From Archilochus colubris (taxonomy: Eukaryota; Chordata; Aves; Apodiformes; Trochilidae), in NCBI GenBank assembly GCA_023079485.1, contig CM041108.1, positions 3,224,001-3,288,000 of the forward strand: 64,000 nucleotides of DNA, read 5' to 3'. This document shows positions 23,101-34,085 of the stretch, in pieces. The position numbers were made by a program, and so were the translations under genes. The notes beneath the pieces are model-generated. The model saw nothing but the letters and a program-made list of their open reading frames with translations, did not search any database and was not told where the DNA came from. Within the stretch, counting starts at the first letter, position 1, and each line of letters starts with the position of its first letter.

Positions 23101-24359
23101 ACTGCATTTCAATCCAGAGGCACCTCCCTGGAAAAGCAAGCATCCCTGGAAAAAAAAAAACCTGCTGAAAGCCTCACTACAAGAAGGAGAGGAGCCCCTC
23201 TGCTACAAACCCCAGCCAAGGAGCTTTTCTCACTTGAGTGACTCCAGCTCCATCACCAAGGCTGTCTACAAGGCTGTGATTTCAGGATCAGGGACTCCCC
23301 AGGATGCTGGAGGAAAGCATTTCCCTGGGCTGGCTAAGGAGGGCAGCAGGTTTAGAGCCTGCTGCAGGGTTAAGAGGCCCTTGTGCTGCAGAAGGAGGCT
23401 GAAGTTTCTCCCTCTCTTTTGTCAGGTTAAATTTACTGCAAGAGAAGAAGGTTTCAGGAGAGGTTTGTCATTGTTTGTGGCGGCTTGGGAAGCTCCTAAA
23501 TATGCTCCTTGCAATTGTGGATGTAAATTGAATAGAAGGAAAAGCAATTTGTGAGGCATTAAAATCCCTCTGCAGGTTCCTTCCAAATGATCAATGTCTT
23601 CAAGCATGATGTTATCCAGACCTAACTGAGTTGGGCAACACAATCCAATCCTCCAAGTCACTGCCTTCACAGGTTAACTTATCAGCCCACAGACCACATT
23701 TGCTCCCAGCCTCAGCACAGGCATCACTCCCTGTCTCTTCTGGTGCCTTTATCACAGAGCAAGAGATGTGGTGAACTGGCCCAGCTGATTTTTGGGATGC
23801 ATGTGCCTGGCCTGGCTGAGTCCCCCCTGCAAGAGGGGACCAGGATGGCCTTTTCTCATCCTTTTGCCTGGGTGATGTGGCTTAGGATGAAGCTGTTAAC
23901 CCTTCAGAAGTGCAGTTACCAGCCCTATGTCCTTGCAGCCCTCCTTCTCCCCCCAAATTTACCATTTGCAGCAAAACGGGAGAAATCACTGCATCCCTTT
24001 TCCCTGGGGGAATATTCTTTTTTTCTTTTCTTTTTTTTTTTTTGAGGAGATTCACTGCACGGGATGCCTGCCAGATCTCGGTGTGCTGTGCTGGGAGCCC
24101 CAAGGGAATCTAGATCTGAGATCAGCTTAGAGGCATAAACCTGAGCAAGCCACAATCATCCTCATCACACTCCCAGGCCATTCCCACAACCTGTGTGCCC
24201 GGTGTTAAATGCTGCATTAAGGATTACAGAGGTTTAAGAGCCTTGACAAGCTTTCACAGGATGGGACTCTTTGCAAGAAAATAATAATAATAATAAAAAA
24301 ACCACCCCAGATGGCTCCAGCAGTGGTTGTGCAAAAGCCACCACTGCTCTTCGGGATGC
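20111..24359. other. Non-coding stretch, no gene seen
   Basis: Unique-looking DNA. It has a T-rich tract at about 24015-24042 and an ATAATAATAATAA run near 24279-24294. Open frames, such as 23063-23554 (163 codons, Lys/Ser-rich), carry no recognisable domain. No repeat family was identified. Confidence 0.5.
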
Positions 24360-24434
24360 TCTTTAATCCTGCAAGCCCGGATCCGGCAGCTCGGAGCCGG
24401 GTGTTGTTTAATTCACCCTAGGAAGAAGGTGATG

Positions 24435-24513
24435 GGGAGGCAACAAAAACCGGGAGGGGAGAAACAAGGATCCCGGGAGGCGACAAAAACCGGGAGGGGA
24501 GAGACAAGGATCC
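24435..24513 (+). repeat. 40-bp tandem repeat, two units
   Basis: The units start at 24435 and 24475. Each carries GGGAGGC, ACAAAAACCGGGAGGGGAG and ACAAGGATCC, with two or three differences between them (CAAC against CGAC; GAAAC against GAGAC). Confidence 0.92.
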
Positions 24514-24531
24514 GCCCAACCCAAGGAGCCA

Positions 24532-24612
24532 CCTCCCGCGGCTCCCGATGCTCCCGCGGCTCCCGATGCTCCCGCGGCTCCCGGGGCTCCCGATGCTCCC
24601 GATGCTCCCGGG
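24532..24612 (+). repeat. 9-bp GC-rich minisatellite, nine units
   Basis: Nine units of the form GCTCCCGNN follow each other, alternating between GCTCCCGCG, GCTCCCGAT and GCTCCCGGG; the first is CCTCCCGCG. The array yields Ser-Arg-Gly/Cys repeats in one frame and Gly-Ala-Ser repeats on the other strand, which explains the overlapping open frames without a gene. Confidence 0.95.
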
Positions 24613-24801
24613 GCAGAGGTCTGCAGCAGGCAGATAGGAGCTGATTTCTCTGCAAGCAAAGTTTTTTCCTAATCACATTAGCTAGAGCTGGGCCCCTGCC
24701 CCGAAGCAGGCAGGTTTGTATCTATTTCAAAGCCTTCGCTTATTAAAATAAATTCCCCATTAGAGCTGCCGACTCTCTTGTGCATGTATAAGCAGAAGAT
24801 C

Positions 24802-24876
24802 GGTTTTGGGGGTTGTTTTTTTTTGTTTTGGTTTGGTTTTTTGGGTTGGTTTTGTGGTTTTTTGTTTTTTTTTTTG
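24802..24876 (+). repeat. T/G-rich (TTTGG-type) low-complexity tract
   Basis: Runs such as GTTTTGGTTTGGTTTTTTGG and TTTTGTGGTTTTTTGTTTT. Similar but shorter tracts lie near 600 and 32110-32142. Confidence 0.85.
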
Positions 24877-27133
24877 GAGTGGGGTTTCGAGGCACACAGC
24901 GAGGGCTGAGCCAGCAAGAAGGGACGAGGGGAAGTGAGAGAAAGGGTTAAGGCTCCCTTCTTCCTTCCCCAGCCCAGGCAGAGCCTCTCTCAATCAGTGT
25001 GTGATTGCAATCAGCAGGAAGGTGCCGTTTGCATTAAACAGAGCAGACAAGGCAAAAAAAAAAAAAAAAAAGGCTGTGCAATCTGCAAAATTTATGTAAA
25101 AATCACAAACAACAATAAAAAACGCTATTTTTTTTTTTTTTCTTCCCTATCTCTGCTTTCCCTTGTTATTATTTTCCCCAAGGGCAGAGGACAGGGATGG
25201 AGCTGGGAGCCAGCACTTTCTGGTCCCTCTGCCTGTGCTGCCCGGGCTGCTGTATCCAAATCCTCCCTACCTCAAGCCCTGCAATCAGGCTCCTTTACTA
25301 CTAATTTTCCCTCATGTTTTTTAATTAAATTCACCGCTTCCTTCAAATACCAGTCAATGAACCATCCACATTTCCTCCAAATACCCTTGAAAACCTTGAA
25401 GCAAGCAATTAAGTGTGATGTAGCACGATGATACCCCAAGAAACATCACGGAAGAGGCACTACCCAAAGCACCACAGCAAAACCCGGGATAAATCCCTGG
25501 ATTTTTCAGCATGCTCAGCTCAGCAGCCAACCTGTGTCTTCTGACTTCCACAAAAAAGGTAACGACAATCCTGAAGATGGCACTCATGGGCCACCCTTCC
25601 CATCACCATCCTCCCTCCCTGACCCGAGGTTGCCCAGCATCCTCAAGTGGGATGATTCAGATCTCCTCCAGACTCTCCAAGGTTGTCCAGGTTGGCTGGG
25701 AGATGGCTCCTTCCTGCCCACAGTGACACGTTTGGTTTCCCAAGGTGGCTCATGGCAAGGAATTTGAGGTTGGAGACCAAGAAGGAAAAAAATAGGTGAG
25801 AAACTTTACGAGTAGCAGTGAGGTTTTTAAGAAGGCAGAAAAGAAGGAGAATAAAGATTTTTCTATTTTTTTTTTCATGGCTTTGACGTTTACTGTTTTC
25901 CCATTTTGCTCAGCACCATCTCCTGACCCCACACCACGAGACAGGGGAGCCCAGCAGCTCCTTCTGGATCCCCTGTGCCAATGTGGGACCAAATTATGGC
26001 TCTGCACTGAGACCTGATGGGAATTGGATGAAATGCGACAGTTTTGCTCAGCTTTGAGGAACGAGGTTTGTTTGAAGGAGCAGCTCAAAGGAAGGGAAAG
26101 GGCCTTTGAAGCCCCCCTGCAGCTTGGGACTGCATGAAAAAGGCCCTGTGAGTCCTCCCCAGCTTGATAACACCCTGGTTCCCTTTGTGCTCACTCCCAC
26201 CTCCGAGGAGCATCCCTGAGAGCTCAGGACTCAACCCACACGAGCCCTTGTTGCTCCCCAGGGTTGCTGGAGCCAGTTACAACCCCGAGCAGGTGATTTT
26301 TTTGTGCAGAGCAGCCAAGACTGAACTGAGGCTGCTGAGTCACCAGGAAACCTTGAGCTTTCACCCTCCCCACCACCAAGTCCTTCCAAGTCACCTTCAG
26401 CATCAGAGTGGCTCAGGGCACCAGTGGCAGGACCTTGAAAGGAGTGGGTGGAAGGTATTTGATCAACCATACGGAGCAAGAGCACATCCTAAGATGCATT
26501 TCAGAGCATCACAAACCTTGTGGGTGAAGAGTCAACCTCAGCAGCACCTAAACCTCTTCCACACCTCCTCCACAGGCCCAGACTTGGAATTCCAGCTCAG
26601 AATTCCACTCACACGCAGGGTTATGTTCTGTATTAAAATGGGGAAGCAGCTCATTCCAAAAAGATGGAGATGGTGGGAAGGCAGCATCCCAAGGCTTGGG
26701 GGACAGGCAGGAGGGTAACAGGCACATTGTCCCCCTTGTCCTCACATCACCTTGAGCACAGTGACTTTCAGAAGCATTCACCCAGGACACTACACCAGGC
26801 TGAGTGTCCCTAGGGCTGCAGTGATAAGGGCAGTGATAAGCAGAGGCTTTGTTAGCTGCATTTATTATTTTATTTTTTTATGAGCTGTAGGTGTTAGCCT
26901 CAGGTGAGCAAGGAAGTGCCAGCACTGGGGACAGCAGACAGGGTAATATGTTATTGAGAAACCTTCTCTTCATAAGCAGAAGGGCTGCTCTGGCTGCTCC
27001 TGTGCTCTATGCATTATTTATGGCCCTGCCTAGTGCCTCCATCCCCTTTATCTGCCTTCCAAGGGGCTCGCTAAGAAAATGAATCTTTGACTCAGCAATT
27101 TTTTTTTTTTTTTCCAGCCAAATGAAAGAGAAA

Positions 27134-27157
27134 TATACACACACACATATATATATG
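27134..27157 (+). repeat. (CA)n(TA)n microsatellite
   Basis: ATACACACACACA runs directly into TATATATATG. It is a short compound dinucleotide repeat. Confidence 0.9.
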
Positions 27158-28434
27158 AACCGAATCCACTCTGAGGAGGTGACAGGGAGCTAATCCAGCC
27201 CCCTGAGAGGCTGCAGGTATTGGCTCTCGGCAGCTCAGAGGGAAGAGATTTAGCTCATACATAAATTGTCTCCAGCTCTTCCCCTTCTGCTGACCTCTAC
27301 TGCCTTGTCTGCAGCAGCAAAAATCCAAACCCCAGCCTTTGGGAAGTGCCTAACACCCTCTAGGTGCTGCCATCAATTAAAGAAATCTGCACAATACATC
27401 AACCAAATAAATAAATTAGTGGGGATGACTGAAGAGCTCCACTTCTCCCTCTGTGCACACACATCCAGCCATAGACTTACGGCCAAATGTTTCAAACAAT
27501 AAAACACCCCTGGAATTTTTCTGCATGAAAAATTCATTCTGGTTTGCAGCATCTCAAAAGCAAGTAAGCAAACAAACAAATAAACCCTTCTTGGTGAAGG
27601 ACATCACCCAAATCATTGCTGATGAGTTCTCTTTGCCACTCAGACAGACACAATTTCCAGCCAGCCCTCGCTGCCCTCGCTGCTCCTGCAGCTGGGAGCA
27701 GAGAGCAGATAATACAAGTATGGAAATTAAACAGCAATAAGAAAATAATAGCATTAATCAGCAGAACCTCTTGAAGAGAGGCAGAGGGAGTTATTCCTTC
27801 CCCATCCTGGATGTGTGCCCCAGGAATAGAGCTCTGCCCGTTTGTGTAGGTGAATCTTTTCACCATTCCCCATCCCAGGCCCCAGCTTGCAGCGCTGTGG
27901 CTGCCACCAGTTAATTATCACCTCTTCCTCTCCTGGATCCAGGCTCTTTAAAAATAGTTCTTTTAATCAGGGCTGCTTCCCCCCCTCAGGGAGTCTATGT
28001 GCAGTCCTAGCACCAGTTGCAAATGGGTGCCCCAGATCTATTTTGGGCTAAGCTCTCCAGGGACTGTACCTCCAGCATCCCCCCCAGCACTGATGCACAT
28101 TGGGTGTGCAAGCTGAATCCTCTGCTCAGGGTGGGAGAGGGTGCTCGAGCATCACCAAGGGGTAATTTCCCTTCCCCCTGGGATAGAAACTGCTGGTTCC
28201 TGCAGGTGAGGAGCCAAGGGCACTCATATCATAACCTCAGCAGATAAATCCAGGCTGGAGCTGCTGAGAAGTGATGCTGAAGACCTTTGCAATGTGCACC
28301 GTGGGGATAAACTGCATCAGATCCTGCTGCTGGAGAAATGACTCCTCCTGTGCTTCCAAAAAGCTGGCATCAGTGTGCTGCAGCAGGACACGTGTCCCTT
28401 GGGTGACTCCTGCAGAGCATCCAGCACCCAGGGT

Positions 28435-28483
28435 CACCCTGTGTCACCCAGGATCCCCCACCCTGTGTCACCCAGGATCCCCC
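28435..28483 (+). repeat. 24-bp tandem repeat, two units
   Basis: CACCCTGTGTCACCCAGG followed by ATCCCC occurs twice, starting at 28435 and 28459, with identical units. Confidence 0.92.
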
Positions 28484-30865
28484 AACACTCCTCTTGAAGC
28501 ACAGACCACAAAATACTATTGCTTAAAACAACCAAACCAACCCAAAACTCTTCCCAGAGATTTTTTTTGAGAGCAGACAGTGGCTCAGATGGAACCAGGG
28601 AGTGTTCCTCACCCTGCAGCCATCACCCTGGGGTGACAAAGCTCCCGAACAGCCATGGCTCTGTCTTTGGGACAGCTGTGGTGGGGATAAAGCTTGACCA
28701 ACCCAGGCATAAACCCCACACCAGACAGGAGGAGCAGGCTGGGTACCTTTTGACACATTCACCACCCATAAATCTCTTCCCTATCACAGAAAACATCCTC
28801 AGCCACTGGCCTGGCTCAGAGGTGGGCTGGGCAGCCCCAAGCCTGGAGCTGCATTCATTATCCAAGATCAGGAAAGCATTAAAATAATTGAAAAGGTAAA
28901 TAAAAGAGAGGAGGAAAAGGAGAACGTGGTTGGTAGAGCCTTCTCATTAGGAAAGGGGGGCACTTAACACTACACAGACAACAAATTAGCCTTTAATCAT
29001 CACTCCCCTTGGCTGGGTTTAATCTGCAGCCCTGGCACCTCCATCCCCGGCAGCCCTGGGGACTCCAGCTCCGTCTCCTGTTTATTCCCCAGCTGCTTTG
29101 TTGTCTCAGATCAGCAGAATTAGGGAGCCGTGTCGGCAGAAGATACTTCTGTGCAGCCAGGGAGAAGTTCACACAGCAAATTGATATTTGCTGCAAATTA
29201 TTTTGGATGATTTACTGGAAGGAATTAACTCACAGCGACACGGAGAAAACTCCAACACCTCCCACCCCAGCACCCACCCATGGCAAGGCTCTGGTTTTAG
29301 CCTTCAGCTTCATTTTGGAGGATGAGGATGGCATCAGCTCAGGGAGGGCCCTTCCCAGGGCTCAGCCTCTGACTTTGGAACGGCAGCCAGTGAAAATCAC
29401 AACCCACCCAACCCAAAATTGGACTCCCAGGCTGCAGAGATGCTCTGGTGTGGATGGATTTGCTGCACGGATGCTTTTAGAGTCTCCAAGTTTGAGCTGC
29501 AGCACCTGCCCCAAAAAACCAAGCTGCCCCAAAGCACTCGTGTCAGGCTCCTGGTGAGATTTAAGGCAGGGATGCTCCAGTGGCATCCTGCAGGGAGGGA
29601 GTGCCAGGCTGGGCAGGGAGGAGGAAGCAGTGCAGTGCCCTACACTGATCTGCTCCCAAGCTCAATTTTTACATCTCGGGTTTCTAAAGAGCAAAAGGAG
29701 GGAGAAATTCCCTGTGGATGACACCCCTTGGCAACCCTGGGTTGCAGGGATGTTTTGTGAGAGCCACACAGGGAGGGCAGGAGCTGTTTTACCCCAGCTC
29801 TGCTCTGCTCCCTCTTTGCCAAAAGCAGAGATAATGCCACTGACTGATCTTCTTCAGCCCTTTTGAAGTCTCAGGATGAAAGCCTTGAGGCTTAACACAG
29901 GAAAAAAGGATGGTGTCCCACTGGGACAGCTTTTCCCTTTGTCCCACACCCTCCTGACGGTGACTTTAGCAGCGCTTCCTCACCTCCAAACCAGGGCACT
30001 GGAGTGGCCCAGGGGTCTCCTGAGGGACCCTGGTGACTTGGAGGGCCACGCAGGGGGTGGCCGTGACTGCCAGCCAGCTCAGCAGAAGGTTACACTAAGC
30101 CAAGGGCATTTAGGGATTGCTCTCAGGACACAAATGCACCGGGCTGGCCCCGCTCATGCCACGACTCTGTGGACTTTGACGGACTTACAAGAGGGATGAA
30201 CTCAATCCCTCAGTCCTAGATTTTCCTCCCACCACCTCCCGGGCCCTAAAATGTGATCAACATGGTTTGCAGGGAGTCCTCTTGCACCCAGGGCTTCCTC
30301 AGCCATCCATCCTTCCACCCACAAATGGCAAAACCAAGGCAAAAAAAGGTCCCTCTGCTCCTTTAGGAGAGGAGGAGGTTGGCTGCAAGCTGCCTCGACA
30401 TTTCCTCTGTCCTGGGATTGCTCAGAACCCTGCCTAATCCCTTGAGGAGCTTACAGCATCTCCAGGGATCCCCTGCTTTACACACTGAGCTCTGCAAAGC
30501 CAAGAACACTGAAGGACACTCACTGCCACCACGTCCCCACCCCATCAGCAAGGACACCCAGAGCCCCCTGCAAACCCCAGCTGCAGAGGGAGCAGGGCTC
30601 CCATCCCATCCAGCAAAGGATGCTAAAGGATGAATTCCTGATTTTCACCCCCCTGGTCAGTCCCAGGTGCAATGTCCATCAGGAAGGAGTTATCCTGTAT
30701 TTCCCTGCCCATCAGGGGTCTGCACCCAAGCCTGCCAGGCTCTGTTTTCCCATGGTCACTTCATGAAATAGCCTGTACATAACCACCTAAATGCTGCAAA
30801 CTCTTGGAAATAAGCATGGAAATTGGTTTCCAGGCTCCAGCAGTTTCTAAATAATGGATGTTTAA

Positions 30866-30902
30866 GATGATGATAATAATAATTATTACTATAATAATAA
30901 TT
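30866..30902 (+). repeat. (TAA)n-type AT microsatellite
   Basis: ATGATAATAATAATTATTAC followed by TATAATAATAATT. The central part is near-palindromic and could form a hairpin. Confidence 0.85.
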
Positions 30903-31478
30903 AAAAAACAAACAACAAGTGCCACACCAAGTGGATTCTAAAGAGGAAAGAAAGAAAAAGTGGAGCATATCCTCAGCACAAACCTCCAAGAAAACCCCAA
31001 ATTGCAACAGAAAGAGCAGGAGAAGCAAGCAGGGGCCAAGAACCACCAGCTGCTGGTGCTGCAGATTTGACCCCCTGCTCTTACAGCAGAGCAAACCTCA
31101 TGACCCTGCACTGCCCCCTGAGCTCCACTTGATATTCAGGCTCAAGAGATGGAAGGGAACTAGAAAGCATCAACTTTGGGCTCTCTCCACTAGCCAAAAG
31201 ATGTCCTTGGCTCCTACTCAAAGTGATGGTGAAGTGAAGCACTCACCCTGCTCCCCAGGAGAGAGGCAGAGCTGCCAAGGACATGAGAGAAAGGAGCTGG
31301 AGTGTGAGCTCTGTGCTGCAAGAAGAGGAGGGAATTTCCTCTCCTCTTCAACAGGTCCCAAAAGCTTGGTCACTGGTGATGGGCCTCCAGGGGGAGGGAA
31401 GGTTTGGGAGGGGGAAGCAATGCTCCCCATGCTTGCAGAGGGACCTTCCCATGGCAAAACCACCATCCTGGAAGCCCC

Positions 31479-31699
31479 AGGTTGGAGATGAGAAAGAATT
31501 TCTTTCTGGAGAGGGTGATCAGGCATTGGAATGGGCTGCCCAGGGAAGGAGTGGATTCTCCGTGTCTGGAGATCTTTCCAAAGAGCCTGGATGTGGCACT
31601 GAGTGCCATGGGCTGGGAACCACGGGGGGAGTGGATCAAGGGTTGGACTTGATGATCTCTGAGGTCCCTTCCAACCCAGCCAATTCTATGATTCTATGA
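31479..31699 (+). mobile_element. CR1 3' end, first part of composite
   Basis: It begins within the ORF2 C-terminal codons ([13 protein letters not shown] in one frame) and ends with ATTCTATGATTCTATGA. At 31549 it has G, as in the 14.6-kb CR1, where the 10.3-, 19.4- and 51.2-kb copies have T. Two of its differences from 10.3 kb (31499 T and 31638 A) agree with the other CR1 copies, so those two changes belong to the 10.3-kb copy. Confidence 0.95.
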
Positions 31700-31849
31700 C
31701 TGTGCAACAAGCAAGGTGGTCACCTCCTTACTATTGAACCAGCAGCCAGGAGTTTGAGGAGGGGGCAGCCTCCCATTGGGCTCCCTCCTGGCAGTAATTA
31801 GATGCATGGCTTTGGGTTGATTGCCTTCATTCCTTAACCTCCTAAGGAT
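31700..31849 (+). repeat. 150-bp flank shared with 10.7 kb (copy B)
   Basis: Identical to 10721-10870 except at 31776. It ends at CCTAAGGAT, after which this locus reads TTCAGAATGTACAAGCAGG instead of GTGAGT. It is not related to CR1 in sequence and no third copy was seen in the window. Confidence 0.92.
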
Positions 31850-31868
31850 TTCAGAATGTACAAGCAGG

Positions 31869-32014
31869 AAATCTCCCTGTCTGGAGCTATTTCCAAAGAG
31901 CCTGGATGTGGCACTGAGTGCCATGGGCTGGGAACCACGGGGGGAGTGGATCAAGGGTTGGACTTGATGATCTCTGAGCTCCCTTCCAACCCAGCCCATT
32001 CTATGATTCTATGA
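31869..32014 (+). mobile_element. CR1 3' end, second part of composite
   Basis: It starts near AATCTCCCTGTCTGGAG and ends with the CR1 tail ATTCTATGATTCTATGA. Its first 25 bases are more diverged from the young CR1 copies than the rest. It supplies the 3' end that CR1 reverse transcriptase is known to prefer, so it could have provided priming for the whole composite. Confidence 0.9.
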
Positions 32015-33880
32015 CACCACCCAGGAGGGCTGCTTGCTCTAATTACACCCAACATGCTCCCTTTACACCTCACCCAAATTCTCTACACACCTTGTAATTC
32101 ACTCCAAGGGTTGTTTTTTTTTTGGTTTGTTTTTTTTTTTTTGCCCGAGTCAGCAAAATGAAGAGATTCAATTACAGCCTTTGACTGGGCTTGCTTATTG
32201 TTATTTATAATACAATACATCCTGACTGCTGGGGAGAGAGATGTACAGGTCCTGAAATGTTGGCTGGCTTGCCAGTTAATTGAAACACCAGTGCCTTGCT
32301 AAGATTGCTTCTCCCAGCCTCCCCAGTGCTGGGTGGTGGCATCTACCTGCTGCACAATAATAAAGTGGCACTGTCCCTAAAGGCCACCCGTGGAAGGAGC
32401 AGACCTCTTAATAGCTGCCAGCTCCTGTGCTCCAACCCCAATAGTCACTGAGGTACAATGGGGGGTTTCAAATGAAGCCTGGAAGAGTGCTTGGAGGAGA
32501 ATGGCTCTCTTTTTGAAAAATGGCACGGGGGGAGAAGGGGGATCCACAGCCATTTCCTCTGAATGGTTTCAGCCCCAGCTGCACTTTATAAGCAAAGAGA
32601 TGGATATTTTTGGTCTATTTTTCCCCCTCTAGCTGCCCAGCATCGCTCCATCTGTGATGCAGTCATGCTACCTGAGTCCTTTCAGTCCCTGCCTCGCTAT
32701 TAGGGAAAGGATGCTGAGGTTGAAAATGAACTCATTAGCTGCTGTCGGGGCACAGGAGCAGAAGGAGAAGTGGATTTGCCCTCCCAGAGCAGGGCAGGAT
32801 TTGCCAGGCTGGTGGGAAGGACTTCACAGCTTGGTCGGATCAAGGCACAGCAGGGATAATTTCCCAGGCCACCACCGTGGGCAGCAGACACTGACAACAG
32901 CTTCACAAGAAAACACAAATTCAAACAGGTATTTGCCCTGTTTCCTCCTCCCCCTTCTTTGGGGCAAGACATCACTGAGAACTGACTCCAGACAATGAGC
33001 AGGGTGAATAAATAACAATATTATTTATTGTTAATAATTCCTGTTGGCTGCTTCTCTCTCCATCTGCTTCTGGCCTTGGAATATGACCTCTGAAAACCAG
33101 TACAGCCCCTGAACCTTGTTTTCTCTTTCCTAAAGTGGAAATAACCACTTTTTTTTTTTAATAATCAGGATAATCAGAATCTCCTGAGAGTCCCCAGGGC
33201 TCCTCCTGGCTAGGGGAGGAGATCCCCTCCCATGTAGGCAGCAAGACATGGGGAGATGCTGCAAGCTCCATGCAAATCTTTCTCCCCTCCCTTGGCAACT
33301 TGTTCCTTTCTGACAGCCCAAGTTTTGTCAGCCAGACACATTTAAGGGAAAAAAAAAAAATGAGGAAAAACAGCAAGTCAAAGCAAGTTGGAGATGTGAT
33401 TGGAGGAGGGGAGAAGGAATATGAAGTAGGAGGAAACGAAAGGTCCCTGGAGATAGCAGTGAATATGTAAACTTTCCTGATTTCCTCTGCCTACTCATAC
33501 CTCTGTGTGTTAACAACTAGACAGACATCTTGTATATATTTGATAAATAAGCCTCTCCATTTATTCAGGGGAGTGAATTTGTAGCTATTATGATTCAAAT
33601 GGCATGACAGGTTCTGGATGGTTGTATTTTTTGCTACTGAGTTGACAAAAAAAAAAAAAAAAAACCCAACATGAAAATTGCAAAATTCAAAGCTATGATA
33701 AAATTCAAAGGCTATGGATCCTCACAATGCACAGATAGGTAGATACAGATATATATAAACCCCCCAAAAAAGCCCAACAAAAGCCAGTCCGTGTGCCCTT
33801 TCCCTTGAGACAGGAAGATGAGGGGCACAATAAATAATTTAGAAATTGCTACCACCACTTGATTCAGAGTGATGGATCTG
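32015..33880. other. Non-coding stretch, no gene seen
   Basis: Contains T/G-rich tracts at about 32110-32142 and an A-run at 33647-33664. The string CCTTGTTTTCTCTTTCCTAA followed by AGTGGAAATAACCA near 33115-33150 faintly resembles a MIR core, but it is too diverged to call. No exon is visible. Confidence 0.5.
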
Positions 33881-34085
33881 GCATGTGTTGCAACAAGGCA
33901 CATGCTGTATTCATTACCCATTGAGCTACATTTTAATTTCTCCCTCATTAACCTTATCTGTGACTGGGGTTGTGCATCAAGTCAAATCCTTGGGATGTCA
34001 ATCAATTCATTAGATGGTTGTTTAGTTTGTCATATGTGCTGTTATCGTTTATTAGGCTGCCACGCCGATCAATCAATCAAAAGGA
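33881..34085. promoter_or_regulatory. Candidate conserved non-coding element
   Basis: A unique AT-rich block with many homeodomain/PBX-type cores: GTATTCATTACCCATTGAG, CATTTTAATTTCTC, TCAATCAATTCATTAGATGG, CGTTTATTAGGC and GATCAATCAATCAAAAGG. It has CpGs (GCCACGCCGATC) at its right edge and no low-complexity runs, unlike the flanks. Enhancer function is inference; conservation was not tested. Confidence 0.38.

Larger units (their letters stand above)
24360..24612. other. Short CpG-rich, GC-rich island with minisatellites
   Basis: About 250 bp with roughly twenty CpGs, far above the flanks. It starts with GCCCGGATCCGGCAGCTCGG and contains two tandem arrays. It could be a small CpG island at an unmarked promoter, or simply the product of minisatellite growth. 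No TATA, exon or reading frame supports a gene start. Confidence 0.6.
24613..31478. other. Long non-coding stretch, no gene seen
   Basis: Contains simple repeats but no exon or RNA gene that I can support. The 24802-24876 tract is a T/G-rich (TTTGG-type) run, and an A-run lies at about 25054-25070. The open frame at 30919-31491 (190 codons) enters the CR1 at its end and has no domain. No older CR1 was recognised in this interval. Confidence 0.5.
31479..32014 (+). mobile_element. Composite CR1 insertion (CR1 - flank - CR1)
   Basis: Three parts lie in a row: a CR1 3' end (31479-31699), 150 bp of non-CR1 flank shared with 10721-10870 (31700-31849), then about 19 unassigned bases and a second CR1 3' end (31869-32014) with a complete tail. 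The first 371 bp match 10500-10870 without gaps and with five substitutions (31499, 31549, 31638, 31682, 31776). The second CR1 is absent from the 10.3-kb locus. The whole may be one retrotransposition event of a chimeric RNA, or a template-switch product. The left edge joins unique DNA at CCCC/AGGTTGG. Confidence 0.75.

Noticed and set aside
24327..24644. Arg/Ser/Gly/Cys-repeat protein
   Set aside because: The repeat arises from the 9-bp GC-rich minisatellite; the opposite strand gives an equally regular Gly/Ala/Ser repeat.
25755..25800. Possible CR1 fragment (GAGGTTGGAGACCAAGAAGG)
   Set aside because: The similarity is confined to about 20 bases and the following CR1 blocks are absent.
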